Positions 41,494-51,899 are shown, counted from the stretch's first letter. The stretch is 63,372 bases of DNA from CAKOSP01 sp964370545 (GCA_964370545.1 CAYJJQ010000004.1:1-63372), one strand, 5' to 3'. Numbers and translations are program-made. Notes: generated by a model from the letters alone, not told the origin.

Positions 41494-43677
41494 ATGGAGA
41501 CTCATGTGGAAAATATAACAGGAAAAATAACTAAAATAATATATCAAAATGAAGAAAATAACTACACAGTAGCACTTTTTAAACCAACAGAAGAATTTAA
41601 AGATATTAAATCACTAAGAATAGTGGGTTATTTTTATGATATTAAATTATATGTTCAAGTAAGTATTACTGGTGAATTTACATTTAATGAAAAATATTCA
41701 TCTAGTCAGTTTGATGTAAATAGTTATGAATATATACTGCCTACAACTAAAGAAAAAATAATAGATTTTCTAGGAAGTTCGTTTATTACTGGTTGCGGTA
41801 AAAAAACAGCTGAAAAACTATATGAGTTATATAAAGAAGATACTTTAAATGCTATTAAAGATATAACTAATATACTTAAAGTAGATGGAATTAATGAAAA
41901 GAAGGCTAATCAAATACATTCATCTATGATTAAATATGATGGTCAAAAAGATTTGATTGAAAAACTTACTAAAACAGGATTTCTTATTGAAGATATATCT
42001 AAAATAATTAATAAGTATAAAGATAAAACAGAACATATTATTGAATCTGATTTTTATGCACTAAAAGAAATAATAGATTTTAATAAATTAGATAATATAT
42101 ATTTAAAAACTAAATGTAAAGATGATAAGAATAGATTATACCATTTAATACTAGAGGTAATGAAATATATTTCTTTTAGTGAAGGTCATATATATTATTC
42201 TAATAATATAATAATAAAATATTTAGAAAGTTTATATAATATATCGCTTAATATTGAATCTTATGAAGAAATTATTAATATTTTACTTGAGGATAATGAA
42301 ATAATAATAGAGTCTGATAAAATATATTTAAAAGAATATTATGAAGCAGAAGAAACAATTGCTTATAAACTTAAATCATTATTATCTAATGAAATACCTA
42401 AAATAGAAGATTTTGATAATAAAATAAATAACTTAGAAAGTATGCTTAATATTACCTATGATGATGTACAAAAAAAAGCTATTAAGACAGCTCTTAACAG
42501 TAATGTATCAATTATATCAGGAGGACCTGGAACAGGTAAAACAACTATCTTAAATGCAATAATAAAGTTATATGTATCAGAAAATAAATTAAGACCAATA
42601 GATGTCATTAGTAATATTGCTCTAGTAGCTCCTACAGGTAGAGCTTCTAAAAAGATGTCTAGCGCTACTACTTATAGTGCATATACTATTCATAGATATT
42701 TAAAATGGTTTAAAGAAAATGATACATTTACATACAATGAATATAATCAAACATGTCAAAAGTTAGTAGTTATAGATGAAGCTTCAATGATTGATTTAAA
42801 GTTATTCTCAGCACTCTTATCAGCTCTTAAAGATGATGCGCAAATTATATTAGTGGGAGATGAATTTCAGCTCCCAAGTGTAGGAGCAGGACAAGTTCTT
42901 AATAATTTAATTAAAAGTGAATTATTTAATTTTATAAACTTAACAAAAATATATAGACAAAGTGATAATTCATTTATACCTTATTTAGCAAAACAAATAA
43001 AAGATGTAGAACTTGATGAAGAAATACTTTCTAAAAAAGATGATTATAATTTTATTATGTGTGATAACACAAATTTAAGAAATATGATTAAAATGGTTAC
43101 TTTAAATGCTAAAGAAAAAGCAATAAATGAAGATAACATGCAAATATTAGTACCTATGTATAAAGGTGATAATGGTATAGATTCCTTAAATCTATTACTA
43201 AGGGATATTTATAATCCTAGAGATTATGAGAAAAAAGAAATATTATTTAATGATATTACTTATAGGGAAAAAGATAAAGTAATACAGCTATCTAATGATC
43301 CTGATAATAATATATTTAATGGTGATATAGGTTATATATCAAATATAGATAACTCTGTTAAAGGAAATATTACTATTGATTTCGAAGATACTATAGTGCA
43401 TATAGATAAAAAAAGTTTAAAAAATATTAAACATGCTTATGCAATATCAATTCATAAAAGTCAAGGTAGTGAATTTGATCATGTAATTATACCTATAGTA
43501 AAAGATTACTTTGTAATGATGTATAATAAATTACTTTATACAGGTGTATCTAGAGCAAAAAAATCTTTAATACTACTTGGAGATCCCCAAATTTTTTCTA
43601 AAGGTGTTAGAAATAATAAAGCAGATACAAGAAACTCTAGTTTAACTGAAAAACTTATTAGTATAATATGTAATTAA
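41494..43677 (+). CDS. recD2: RecD2-type ATP-dependent DNA helicase
   Basis: Superfamily 1B 5'-3' DNA helicase of the RecD2 kind, found without RecBC. 727 residues. N-terminal OB-like domain, helix-hairpin-helix repeats (around 95-190), then motif I GGPGTGKTT (near 345), motif II VIDEASM, motif III GDEFQLPSVGAGQVL, and C-terminal AISIHKSQGSEFDHVI (motif V) and TGVSRAKKSL (motif VI). All helicase motifs are intact. Role in DNA repair inferred from the family. Confidence 0.94.
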   Translation: METHVENITGKITKIIYQNEENNYTVALFKPTEEFKDIKSLRIVGYFYDIKLYVQVSITGEFTFNEKYSSSQFDVNSYEYILPTTKEKIIDFLGSSFITGCGKKTAEKLYELYKEDTLNAIKDITNILKVDGINEKKANQIHSSMIKYDGQKDLIEKLTKTGFLIEDISKIINKYKDKTEHIIESDFYALKEIIDFNKLDNIYLKTKCKDDKNRLYHLILEVMKYISFSEGHIYYSNNIIIKYLESLYNISLNIESYEEIINILLEDNEIIIESDKIYLKEYYEAEETIAYKLKSLLSNEIPKIEDFDNKINNLESMLNITYDDVQKKAIKTALNSNVSIISGGPGTGKTTILNAIIKLYVSENKLRPIDVISNIALVAPTGRASKKMSSATTYSAYTIHRYLKWFKENDTFTYNEYNQTCQKLVVIDEASMIDLKLFSALLSALKDDAQIILVGDEFQLPSVGAGQVLNNLIKSELFNFINLTKIYRQSDNSFIPYLAKQIKDVELDEEILSKKDDYNFIMCDNTNLRNMIKMVTLNAKEKAINEDNMQILVPMYKGDNGIDSLNLLLRDIYNPRDYEKKEILFNDITYREKDKVIQLSNDPDNNIFNGDIGYISNIDNSVKGNITIDFEDTIVHIDKKSLKNIKHAYAISIHKSQGSEFDHVIIPIVKDYFVMMYNKLLYTGVSRAKKSLILLGDPQIFSKGVRNNKADTRNSSLTEKLISIICN

Positions 43678-43705
43678 TATTCCATAATATTACTGAGGTG
43701 TTAAA

Positions 43706-43873
43706 ATGAAAAAAAGTACTCTTGTTTATAGTGGTATGGCAGCAGCAGCCGCTGCTGGTACAGCCATGTATCTAATGAAAAATAAGAAAGCTAGAGATAA
43801 AGCAGCAGCATACTTAGAAATGGCTGTATCGGATGCATCTGATTTCATAGCAGATAAAACAAATATGAAATAA
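43706..43873 (+). CDS. Small membrane protein, 55 residues
   Basis: Short gene with GAGGTG 5-10 bases before the ATG. Starts MKKSTLVYSGMAAAAAAGTAMYLM (hydrophobic Ala-rich helix), then a basic, Ala-rich amphipathic tail. This resembles YtxH-type small envelope proteins. It has its own terminator, which supports it as a real gene. Confidence 0.75.
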   Translation: MKKSTLVYSGMAAAAAAGTAMYLMKNKKARDKAAAYLEMAVSDASDFIADKTNMK

Positions 43874-43900
43874 CAAAGCAAAATGCTTTGTTTTTTTTAT
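43874..43900 (+). terminator. Rho-independent terminator
   Basis: CAAAGCA-AAA-TGCTTTG followed by eight T, right after the 55-residue gene. Confidence 0.92.
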
Positions 43901-43934
43901 GATATTTGATAAAATGAAATAAAGTGAGGTAAAA

Positions 43935-44945
43935 ATGTCTAAAACTATTAAAAGTATAGTTACTGAAGAATTTAATGTAGTGAAAACAAATTTAAATAAC
44001 TTTAAAGGTAACTATGAACAATTTTATGATAATAAAAAGGAAAAAATTAGTGATATAAGTTTACCAGTAAAAATATTAATTAAGTACTTAGAATCATGTA
44101 AGAATAATAAAATATCTTCTACTGCTGATGAAATACTTGATATGAGGTTATCAGAAGAGTTTAAAGATTATGATGATGAAGAACTTATGATGATGGGACC
44201 ATTTAAACCATTAGAAGAAGAATTAATACTATTTATGAATTCAGGTATTCAAAAATACTTTGAAGATCATGGAAGTTTACTTACTAAAGAATTTGAATAT
44301 TTTCAAAGATTAGAAAAAAAACATAAATTTAAAGAAAGTACTAAATATGCTAAATTAGTAAATCATTTCATATTAGTATCTTTTGAAAATGCTACTAATG
44401 ATATACTTTCTATAACAAATGGGGAACTTGAAGAAACTTTAGTTAAATATTTTGAATATACTAAAATAAATCTTACTAAAGAAGATTTTGCAATATTTTT
44501 AAAAGATTTATATTTTAAAAATATTAGCAAAGCATTAGAAGAAATAGAAAAGTTACTTTCATTAAATGAATTTTCAGAACTTGAAAAATCATTATTTATT
44601 AAATTAATTAAAAAATTCATAGGTAATAAATTTCCAGTTTCTTCAGACAATTCTTTAGAAGATATTATAAAAAAATATAATACTGAAGATATTTTATCAA
44701 TTAATCCAAGTTTACTTAAACATAATATACTAGAAGTTATCTTAGAAACTAGAATTAATGCTTTAGAAGCAGAATTGACTTCTTTAGAAGTAAAACTAAG
44801 TGAACTAAGCCATAGATCATCATATGGTCATAAACAAGATATTCAAGAAGAAATAAAAGAGTGCAATATAGAAAAAGGTATGCTAAAAAAATATTTAAAT
44901 AGTCATACAGAATTAAAGCAAGTAGATGGAAGAAAACGTATTTAA
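43935..44945 (+). CDS. Hypothetical protein, 336 residues
   Basis: Not recognised. Entirely helical, acidic, with a C-terminal coiled coil (about 275-325, ALEAELTSLEVKLSEL). The last 20 bases overlap the start of a Xer recombinase. No membrane segment or catalytic motif. Confidence 0.7.
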   Translation: MSKTIKSIVTEEFNVVKTNLNNFKGNYEQFYDNKKEKISDISLPVKILIKYLESCKNNKISSTADEILDMRLSEEFKDYDDEELMMMGPFKPLEEELILFMNSGIQKYFEDHGSLLTKEFEYFQRLEKKHKFKESTKYAKLVNHFILVSFENATNDILSITNGELEETLVKYFEYTKINLTKEDFAIFLKDLYFKNISKALEEIEKLLSLNEFSELEKSLFIKLIKKFIGNKFPVSSDNSLEDIIKKYNTEDILSINPSLLKHNILEVILETRINALEAELTSLEVKLSELSHRSSYGHKQDIQEEIKECNIEKGMLKKYLNSHTELKQVDGRKRI

Positions 44946-45813
44946 ATATTTAACATATTTAGATAAAGAATTAAACTATTCAAGTGAGACTATTAAAAAT
45001 TATGAAATAGATTTAATTTACTTTAATAAATATTTAAATGAAAATAATTATAACTATTTAAAACTAACTAAAGATAATATTAGAAATTACTTAAAATACC
45101 TTGATAGTTTTAAACTAAGTAATAAAACTATCGCCAGAAAATTAAGTTCTCTTAGAAGCTACTATGATTATTTACTTGTAAATAATTATATAACTTCAAA
45201 TATATTTAGTGCTATAAGCAATCCTAAAGTGGAAAAGAAACTACCTAAAGTACTTAATTATGAAGAAATAGAAACTTTATTTGATAGTATAGATACTAAT
45301 ACTATTTATGGGGTTCGTAATAGGTTAATATTAGAATTAATTTATTCTAGTGGATTTAGATTAAGTGAAGTAATAAGTATTAAATTAAAAGATATAAATA
45401 AAGGTGACCTATCTATAAAAATAATGGGTAAAGGTTCTAAAGAAAGAGTAGTATACTATGGAGCATATGTAGCTAAGTATTTAGAATTATATTTAAATAA
45501 CTCTAGAAGCATACTATTAAATAATAAAACTAGTGAATATTTACTAATAAATAAATTTGGTAATCCATTGGGTAAATCTATGATAGAAAAAATAGTTAAA
45601 AATAGTGCTAAAGAAGTTTGCTTAAAACACAACATTAGCCCGCATACTTTAAGGCATTCATTTGCTACTCATCTACTTAATAGTGGTGCAGATATAAAAA
45701 CAGTACAAAACTTATTAGGACATGAAAGTTTAGGTACTACCCAAATATATACTCATGTATCAAATGATAGAATAAAAGAAGTTTATTTAAAGACTCATCC
45801 GAGAGAAAAATAA
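44926..45813 (+). CDS. Tyrosine recombinase, XerC/XerD type
   Basis: 295 residues with the full catalytic set: Arg in SSGFRLSEV, Lys in MGKGSKER, HTLRHSFATH, LGHESL and Tyr in TTQIYTHV. Second Xer of the window (the other at 31860), and the two share domain layout and length. They likely form the XerC/XerD pair that resolves chromosome dimers. Overlap with the preceding coiled-coil gene implies coupling. Confidence 0.9.
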   Translation: MEENVFKYLTYLDKELNYSSETIKNYEIDLIYFNKYLNENNYNYLKLTKDNIRNYLKYLDSFKLSNKTIARKLSSLRSYYDYLLVNNYITSNIFSAISNPKVEKKLPKVLNYEEIETLFDSIDTNTIYGVRNRLILELIYSSGFRLSEVISIKLKDINKGDLSIKIMGKGSKERVVYYGAYVAKYLELYLNNSRSILLNNKTSEYLLINKFGNPLGKSMIEKIVKNSAKEVCLKHNISPHTLRHSFATHLLNSGADIKTVQNLLGHESLGTTQIYTHVSNDRIKEVYLKTHPREK

Positions 45814-45829
45814 TAAAAAGGAGTTTGTA

Positions 45830-46537
45830 ATGTATAAAATAAATAATAAAAATATTCAAAAATCACTTTATTTTCCATTAGCTTTTTGTTTGGTGTCAAT
45901 ATTCTTTATAGCACTTTTTTCATATGTGTTTTTCTTAGGTCCAATAAAAAAACAATCAATGGATAGTACTACAGAAGCCAAAGATATTATTGTTTATCAA
46001 ATTGGAGATGATGTTTTTGATAGAGATGAATTAACTTATCAAGCTGAATATATTTATGAAGTGGATGGTGAAGAATATATTTGCAACAGATTATTTATTA
46101 CCTCTTCAAGACCGGATTTAGGTAATAAAACTGTTCATTATGTATCTTCTAATCCTGGCGACTGCATCCCCGATGAAGATGCATCTTTATCTGTTTATAG
46201 TATATTTTTATTACTTTTATTATTTATTTTTATAGGTAGCCTTATTTCAGTTGTTTCATATTTTAAAATTTTAAGAAAAAGAAAATATTTAGCTAAACAT
46301 GGTGATTTATTTAAGAATGTAGAATATAGAATTGAAAATTCCAATTATACTGTGCGAGGAAAAAGGGTAAAAAAATTTATTATAAGTGTAAAACTGCCAA
46401 ATGGTAATTTAATTAATCTTGAAAGCTATCCTCGATTTAAAGATTTACTTTATGATGATGATGGTAAAGTTGATTTATTAATTGATCCAAATGATTTAGA
46501 AAATTATTATATTGACTTAAACATAGAAAAAATATAA
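45830..46537 (+). CDS. DUF3592-like membrane protein
   Basis: 235 residues with two membrane helices (about 14-36 and 122-147) that flank an external domain (AEYIYEVDGEEYICNR, YVSSNPGDC), as in DUF3592 proteins, and a cytoplasmic C-terminal domain of about 80 residues. Function unknown. It is 9 bases upstream of the flavoprotein gene. Confidence 0.65.
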   Translation: MYKINNKNIQKSLYFPLAFCLVSIFFIALFSYVFFLGPIKKQSMDSTTEAKDIIVYQIGDDVFDRDELTYQAEYIYEVDGEEYICNRLFITSSRPDLGNKTVHYVSSNPGDCIPDEDASLSVYSIFLLLLLFIFIGSLISVVSYFKILRKRKYLAKHGDLFKNVEYRIENSNYTVRGKRVKKFIISVKLPNGNLINLESYPRFKDLLYDDDGKVDLLIDPNDLENYYIDLNIEKI

Positions 46538-46546
46538 GAGGATAAT

Positions 46547-47725
46547 ATGATTTATGATGTAATTGTAGTGGGAGCAGGAGCTGCTGGATTAATGTTTTCT
46601 AATTTTATAGATAAAGATTTTAAAACATTAATCGTGGAGAAAAATGATAAACCAGGAAGAAAGTTAATGATTACTGGTGGGGGTAGATGTAATTTAACTA
46701 ATAATAAAGAAGTAAAAGAATTTTTAGAAAATGTTGAATATAACCATAAATATTTATATTCAGCTTTAACTAGATTTGGACCTAAAGATATAATGAATTA
46801 TATTAATATTCCTTTAAAAGAAGAAAAAGATAATCAAATATTTCCCAAATCAGATAAAGCAGGAGATGTTCTTAATTATTTACTTAATAATAAAAAATGT
46901 AATATTAATTCTAGTGAAACAGTAAGTGATATTACAAAGATAGATGATGTTTTTAATGTAGTTACTACTAAAGGGGAATATAAATCTCATAAAATAGTTA
47001 TAGCAACAGGAGGTTGTTCTTATCCTCATTTAGGAAGTAGCGGAGATCACTTAAAATTTGCTGAAAATTTTAATCAGGAAGTAACTCCTGTATTTCCAGC
47101 GGAAACTTCAATTTTAGTAAATAATTTAGATTATTTAGCAGGAACAGCATTTGATAAAGTAGAAATAAAATTAAATAAAAAAATATATACAGGTAACCTT
47201 ATATTCACCCATACTGGGCTGAGCGGAACATCTATTATGAAAATAAGTGAGCATGTATATTTAAATAATATAAAAGAAATTATTATTGATTATGTTCCGA
47301 AGGTTGATGTTTTAAAATATTTAGAAGATAATAAAGATAAAAATATAACAAATGTGTTAAATAAATTATTTACTAAAAAATTTAGTAGTTATTTATTAAC
47401 TAAAGTAAATATTAATCAAGAGTTAAATATAAAAAGTATTAATAAAAAAGATATACTTAATTTAGTAAATATAATTAAAGAAGATAAAATAAATATTTCT
47501 GGAGTTACAGATATAGCAAAAGCTTATGTAACAGGAGGAGGTATTAGTTTAAAGCAAATTGATATTAAAACTTTTGAATCTAAAACAGTAAAAAATATGT
47601 ATTATATAGGAGAAGCTTTAGATATACATGGTCCAATAGGCGGTTATAACTTAACTCTTGCTTTTTCAACAGCGTATAATTGTGCGAAAGCAATAAATGA
47701 AACCAAAGATTATTTTTGCAATTAA
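46547..47725 (+). CDS. FAD-dependent oxidoreductase, HI0933/YhiN family
   Basis: 392 residues. N-terminal FAD-binding GAGAAGLMFSNF (near residue 8), then GRKLMITGGGRCNLTN, the hallmark of this family, and a C-terminal GPIGGYNLTLAFSTA FAD motif. The TGGGI region near 328 is also typical. Related to BaiN-type flavoproteins, but the substrate is unknown. Confidence 0.9.
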   Translation: MIYDVIVVGAGAAGLMFSNFIDKDFKTLIVEKNDKPGRKLMITGGGRCNLTNNKEVKEFLENVEYNHKYLYSALTRFGPKDIMNYINIPLKEEKDNQIFPKSDKAGDVLNYLLNNKKCNINSSETVSDITKIDDVFNVVTTKGEYKSHKIVIATGGCSYPHLGSSGDHLKFAENFNQEVTPVFPAETSILVNNLDYLAGTAFDKVEIKLNKKIYTGNLIFTHTGLSGTSIMKISEHVYLNNIKEIIIDYVPKVDVLKYLEDNKDKNITNVLNKLFTKKFSSYLLTKVNINQELNIKSINKKDILNLVNIIKEDKINISGVTDIAKAYVTGGGISLKQIDIKTFESKTVKNMYYIGEALDIHGPIGGYNLTLAFSTAYNCAKAINETKDYFCN

Positions 47726-47762
47726 TCTTTTTTTAGGTTATAATATGTTTAGGTGATAAAAA

Positions 47763-48875
47763 ATGAAGTTTGTAGCGGCAAAGTGTCCTAACTGTGGGGC
47801 AAAATTAAAATTAGATAAGGAACTAAAAAAATCAACGTGTGAATTTTGTAGATATGATATTCTTGTAGATGAAGCAATTGCAAAATATAAGTTAGAATTA
47901 ACTGGTGAAGTTGAAGTAAAAAACTTACCTAAAGTTGATAATTTACTAAAACTTGCTAATAGAGCATATGAAAATGGTGATTATGATGAAGCATATGCAG
48001 CATATATTAAAGTTTTAGAAATTGATTCTGACATACCAGTAGCAGCTCTAAGAAAAGGTCTTACAAAAGCAATGACTACTAATTATATGAACTTTGATAT
48101 TAACTCGATTATTTCGGGATTTAATACTTTTTCTAAATTAGAAAAAGATCCTACTAAACTAGAAGTTGGAATAATGGAAACTATACTTGCAATTTCTGTG
48201 TTAACTAAATTTGCAATTAATTTTAAAAGAGAAAATACAACTTACTTAAATGATTTAAAAGAATTTATTCATAACCTTGATCAATGTTTAACAGCATATG
48301 AAAAATTATTTAATCATATAGAAAAAGCAGAATTGAAAAAAACTGTACTTGAAAACTGTATTACAATAATTAATATAATTTTAAAATCTAATATATATTT
48401 AAATGATATGGGTAAGAAAAATGCATATTTTATGCCAACAGGGCCTAAAAAAGAATATAAAGAAAAAAAGAAACAATATCAGTTAGAACTTGATACTTTA
48501 AAAGAATCAAAGGCAGAAGGAAAAACTGAAAAAATAAAAAAAGAAAAAGTTAAGAATCCAGGATTTTTTAGCGGTATTGGAAGTTTGTTTGCAGGTAGTG
48601 CTATAGCAGTAGTTTCAGAAAAAGAAACTAAAACAAAAAAACCAACTAAAGTTATGAAAATATTAACTAAAATAGTGGATATCTTCTTTATACTTTCATT
48701 TATTGCATTCTTAGTAGAAGGTTTAATAGTTCCTGCTATACTAATGGCTATACTTATAATTTTATCTTTAAATAAAGTTAAAGATAAAATTGCAATGAGT
48801 AGTCCAAAATTATATAAATTTTTATGGTTAGTAAAATTAATACTATTTATTATAGCTGCAGGGTTAATGGAATAA
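47763..48875 (+). CDS. Zinc-ribbon membrane protein with TPR-like helices
   Basis: 370 residues: an N-terminal zinc ribbon (CPNCGAKLKLDKELKKSTCEFC, four cysteines at about 9-30), a helical repeat region (ANRAYENGDYDEAYAAYIKV, TPR-like) and two or three C-terminal membrane segments (about 300-368) after a Lys-rich linker. No enzyme motif. Similar zinc-ribbon/TPR/membrane proteins are common and uncharacterised in Firmicutes. Confidence 0.72.
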   Translation: MKFVAAKCPNCGAKLKLDKELKKSTCEFCRYDILVDEAIAKYKLELTGEVEVKNLPKVDNLLKLANRAYENGDYDEAYAAYIKVLEIDSDIPVAALRKGLTKAMTTNYMNFDINSIISGFNTFSKLEKDPTKLEVGIMETILAISVLTKFAINFKRENTTYLNDLKEFIHNLDQCLTAYEKLFNHIEKAELKKTVLENCITIINIILKSNIYLNDMGKKNAYFMPTGPKKEYKEKKKQYQLELDTLKESKAEGKTEKIKKEKVKNPGFFSGIGSLFAGSAIAVVSEKETKTKKPTKVMKILTKIVDIFFILSFIAFLVEGLIVPAILMAILIILSLNKVKDKIAMSSPKLYKFLWLVKLILFIIAAGLME

Positions 48876-48882
48876 ATTAAAT

Positions 48883-48905
48883 GACACAAAAGTGTCTTTT
48901 TTTTT
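48883..48905 (+). terminator. Rho-independent terminator
   Basis: GACAC-AAAA-GTGTC with nine T. Confidence 0.92.
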
Positions 48906-48963
48906 ACTCTTTTATAGACATTATATTTTATGCTTGTTATAATAAAAAAGTATAGGAGGAAAT

Positions 48964-51588
48964 ATGGAAAAGTATGTTTATGCCTTTAAAGAAGGTAAAA
49001 AAGAAATGAAAGAAATACTTGGTGGTAAAGGTGCTAATTTAGCTGAAATGACTTCAATTGGCCTTCCAGTACCTCAAGGGTTCACAGTTTCAACAGAAGC
49101 ATGTAATAAATATTATGCAGATGGAGAAACATTAAGTGATGAAGTGATAAAGCAAATATATTCAAAGTTAGAAGAACTTGAAGGTATATCTGGTAAAAAG
49201 TTTGGTGATTTACACGATCCTTTATTAGTATCAGTTAGATCTGGTGCTAGAGCAAGTATGCCAGGAATGATGGATACAGTTCTTAACTTAGGACTTAATG
49301 ATGAAGTAGCAGAATCTTACGGTAAAAAAATTAATAATGAAAGATTTGTATATGATTCATATCGTAGATTTATTCAAATGTTTTCAGATGTAGTAATGGG
49401 TTTCCCTAAATCATCTTTCGAAAGACTATTTGATAAAATTAAAGAAGAAAAAAATATTAAATATGATACTGATTTAACAGCAGATGATTTAAAAGATGTA
49501 GTAGCAGTATTTAAAGGAGAATATTTAAAACACGCAGGTAAAGAATTTCCTAGTGATCCAAAAGAACAATTAATTGAATCAATTAAAGCTGTATTTAGAT
49601 CATGGAACAATGAGCGTGCCAATACTTATCGTAGACTTAATGATATTCCAGCATCATGGGGAACAGCAGTTAATATTCAAGAAATGGTTTATGGAAACAG
49701 TGGGGATAATTCTGGTACTGGTGTTGCTTTTACAAGAAATCCAGCAACAGGAGATAAACATTTATATGGTGAATACTTGATTAATGCACAAGGTGAAGAT
49801 GTAGTAGCAGGTATTAGAACTCCTAATGATATAGATACACTTAAAGATGTAATGCCAGATTGCTATGATGAATTTGTAAAAATATGTGATATACTTGAAA
49901 ATCATTACAAAGACATGCAAGATATGGAATTTACTATAGAAAATGGTAAACTTTATATGCTGCAAACTAGAAATGGAAAAAGAACTGCAGAAGCAGCACT
50001 TAAAATAGCAGTGGATATGGTAAATGAAGGCATGATCACAAAAGAGGAAGCTATTTTAAAAGTAGAACCTAAACAACTTGATCATTTGCTTCATCCAATG
50101 TTTGATACAGATGCTCTTAGTAAAGCAAAGGTAATTGCTAAAGGATTAGCAGCATCACCAGGAGCAGCTACAGGTAAAATCTATTTTACTGCTGAAGATG
50201 CAATGCATGCTAGTGAAACAACAAAAGAAAATGTACTTCTTGTTAGACTTGAAACATCACCTGAAGATATTGAAGGTATGGTAGTTGCAAAAGGAGTGCT
50301 TACAATTAGAGGTGGTATGACATCACATGCAGCAGTTGTTGCTCGTGGTATGGGTACTTGTTGTGTATCTGGTTGTGGTGAACTTAAAATAGATGAAGAA
50401 GCTAAAACTGTTACAACTAAAGATGGTACTGTATATAAAGAAGGTGATTATATGTCACTTGATGGATCAACTGGTAATGTATACGGAGAAAATATTAAAA
50501 CAGTAGAACCTACTATTAGTGGAAATTTTGAAACATTTATGAAATGGGCTGATGAAATCAGAGTACTTAAAGTAAGAGCTAATGCAGATAATAAAAAAGA
50601 TGCACAAACTGCTAGAAAATTTGGTGCAGAAGGTATTGGTTTATGTCGTACTGAGCACATGTTCTTCGATGAAAAAAGAATATTTGAATTTAGAAAAATG
50701 ATTACAGCTGAAACAAAAGAAGCTAGAGAAGAAGCTCTTAATAATATTTTACCTTATCAAAGAGCAGACTTTGAAGAACTATTTGAAGAAATGGAAGGGT
50801 ATGGAGTTACTATTCGTTATCTAGATCCACCACTTCATGAATTCTTGCCTCATGCTGATGAAGATATTAAAACTTTGGCAGATGCTCTTAATATATCTTT
50901 TGATAAATTAAAAGAAAGAGTAGAAAGCTTAAAAGAATTTAATCCTATGATGGGACACCGTGGTTGTAGATTAAGTATTAGTTATCCTGAAATAGCTGTT
51001 ATGCAAACAAGAGCAGTTATTGAAGCAGCTATTAATGTAACTAAGAAGGGTAAAACCGTTGAACCGGAAATAATGATTCCTTTAGTAGGAGATGTTAAAG
51101 AACTTTCTTATATAAAAGAAATAGTTATTAAAACTATTAATGAAGTATTTGAAAAAGAAAAAATGGAAATTAAGTATTTAATAGGTACAATGATTGAAGT
51201 TCCAAGAGCTACAGTTACTGCTGATAAAATTGCAAAAGAAGCAGAGTTTTTCTCATTTGGAACAAATGACTTAACACAAATGACTTATGGTTTTTCTAGA
51301 GATGATGCTTCTAAATTCTTAGAAGATTATTATAGCAAGCAAGTATTTGAATTTGATCCATTTGCTAAAATAGATACTGAAGGCGTTGGAGCATTAATGA
51401 AAATTGCTGTTCAAAAAGGAAAAGAAGAAAGAAAAGATATTAAGCTTGGGATATGTGGAGAACACGGTGGGGAAACTTCATCAGTGTATTTCTGTCACAC
51501 ACTAGGACTTAATTATGTATCTTGTTCACCTTTTAGAGTTCCAATTGCTAGACTTGCAGCAGCACAAGCCGTAATTATTAATAATTAA
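48964..51588 (+). CDS. ppdK: Pyruvate, phosphate dikinase
   Basis: Interconverts pyruvate, ATP and phosphate with phosphoenolpyruvate, AMP and pyrophosphate. It can act in glycolysis or gluconeogenesis in PPi-using anaerobes. 874 residues, full length. N-terminal nucleotide domain starts with GGKGANLAEM. The phosphorylated histidine is in GGMTSHAAVVARGMG (near 452). C-terminal PEP domain has GLCRTEHMFF and the catalytic cysteine in CGEHGG (near 835). Preceded by its own TTATAAT -10 and AGGAGG site. Confidence 0.97.
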   Translation: MEKYVYAFKEGKKEMKEILGGKGANLAEMTSIGLPVPQGFTVSTEACNKYYADGETLSDEVIKQIYSKLEELEGISGKKFGDLHDPLLVSVRSGARASMPGMMDTVLNLGLNDEVAESYGKKINNERFVYDSYRRFIQMFSDVVMGFPKSSFERLFDKIKEEKNIKYDTDLTADDLKDVVAVFKGEYLKHAGKEFPSDPKEQLIESIKAVFRSWNNERANTYRRLNDIPASWGTAVNIQEMVYGNSGDNSGTGVAFTRNPATGDKHLYGEYLINAQGEDVVAGIRTPNDIDTLKDVMPDCYDEFVKICDILENHYKDMQDMEFTIENGKLYMLQTRNGKRTAEAALKIAVDMVNEGMITKEEAILKVEPKQLDHLLHPMFDTDALSKAKVIAKGLAASPGAATGKIYFTAEDAMHASETTKENVLLVRLETSPEDIEGMVVAKGVLTIRGGMTSHAAVVARGMGTCCVSGCGELKIDEEAKTVTTKDGTVYKEGDYMSLDGSTGNVYGENIKTVEPTISGNFETFMKWADEIRVLKVRANADNKKDAQTARKFGAEGIGLCRTEHMFFDEKRIFEFRKMITAETKEAREEALNNILPYQRADFEELFEEMEGYGVTIRYLDPPLHEFLPHADEDIKTLADALNISFDKLKERVESLKEFNPMMGHRGCRLSISYPEIAVMQTRAVIEAAINVTKKGKTVEPEIMIPLVGDVKELSYIKEIVIKTINEVFEKEKMEIKYLIGTMIEVPRATVTADKIAKEAEFFSFGTNDLTQMTYGFSRDDASKFLEDYYSKQVFEFDPFAKIDTEGVGALMKIAVQKGKEERKDIKLGICGEHGGETSSVYFCHTLGLNYVSCSPFRVPIARLAAAQAVIINN

Positions 51589-51614
51589 AACTCGATTTTG
51601 ATACTTAAATATTA

Positions 51615-51643
51615 TTGAAATTAACAATTTCTTATGTTAAGAT
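51615..51643 (+). promoter_or_regulatory. Promoter of antisense RNA, copy 2
   Basis: TTGAAA (51615-51620), 17-bp spacer, TAAGAT (51638-51643). The -10 and the following GAATATGTAAG match the copy 1 antisense promoter almost base for base. Confidence 0.8.
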
Positions 51644-51649
51644 GAATAT

Positions 51650-51766
51650 GTAAGTAAGAAATTACATACAATAAAAAAAGGAAGCGTTTAAAGAGGGTTT
51701 TAAGCGCCTACCTTTCGTTTTGGGTGGCACCTAATTCAGATCTATTAGAATTAAGTGCCTTTTTTT
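51650..51766 (+). ncRNA. Convergent antisense RNA, copy 2 (putative antitoxin)
   Basis: First hairpin: GCGTTTAAA (51684-51692) with TTTAAGCGC (51699-51707). Terminator: GGCACCTAATTC (51726-51737) with GAATTAAGTGCC (51748-51759) and seven T. Compared with copy 1, paired positions change together (T-A to C-G, G-C to A-T) while the fold stays. It ends on the stop codon of the peptide gene encoded opposite. Confidence 0.72.
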
Positions 51767-51845
51767 ATGCTAGCTTATAAATAGAGGCCAGCGATAAAAT
51801 AAGTAATATGATTAAAAATAATATTAAAATATCTTTTCTATTCAT
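51765..51845 (-). CDS. 26-residue hydrophobic peptide, type I toxin-like, copy 2
   Basis: Starts MNRKDILILFLIILL and ends SIYKLA; same length as copy 1 and identical in the KDILILFLII-like core apart from conservative changes. A GGGAGG site precedes the ATG by 10 bases. The minus-strand -10 is TATAAT (51927-51922) with no clear -35. The unit lies between ppdK and a lipoprotein gene. Confidence 0.75.
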   Translation of the reverse strand: MNRKDILILFLIILLILSLASIYKLA

Positions 51846-51855
51846 AATATTTAAG

Positions 51856-51899
51856 CCTCCCTTCGAGGTCCCCCTGAAGTGGTGAAGGCAGACACTTAA
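51856..51899 (-). promoter_or_regulatory. Regulatory leader of toxin-like peptide, copy 2
   Basis: CCTC-GAAGG-GAGG (51868-51856) again hides the ribosome site. TTAAGTGTC (51899-51891) can pair with GGCACTTAA (51759-51751) at the 3' end of the same transcript, 9 bp with one G-U. Confidence 0.62.

Noticed and set aside
31860..45813. dif site for the Xer recombinases
   Set aside because: No 28-bp dif-like palindrome was recognised in the non-coding stretches.
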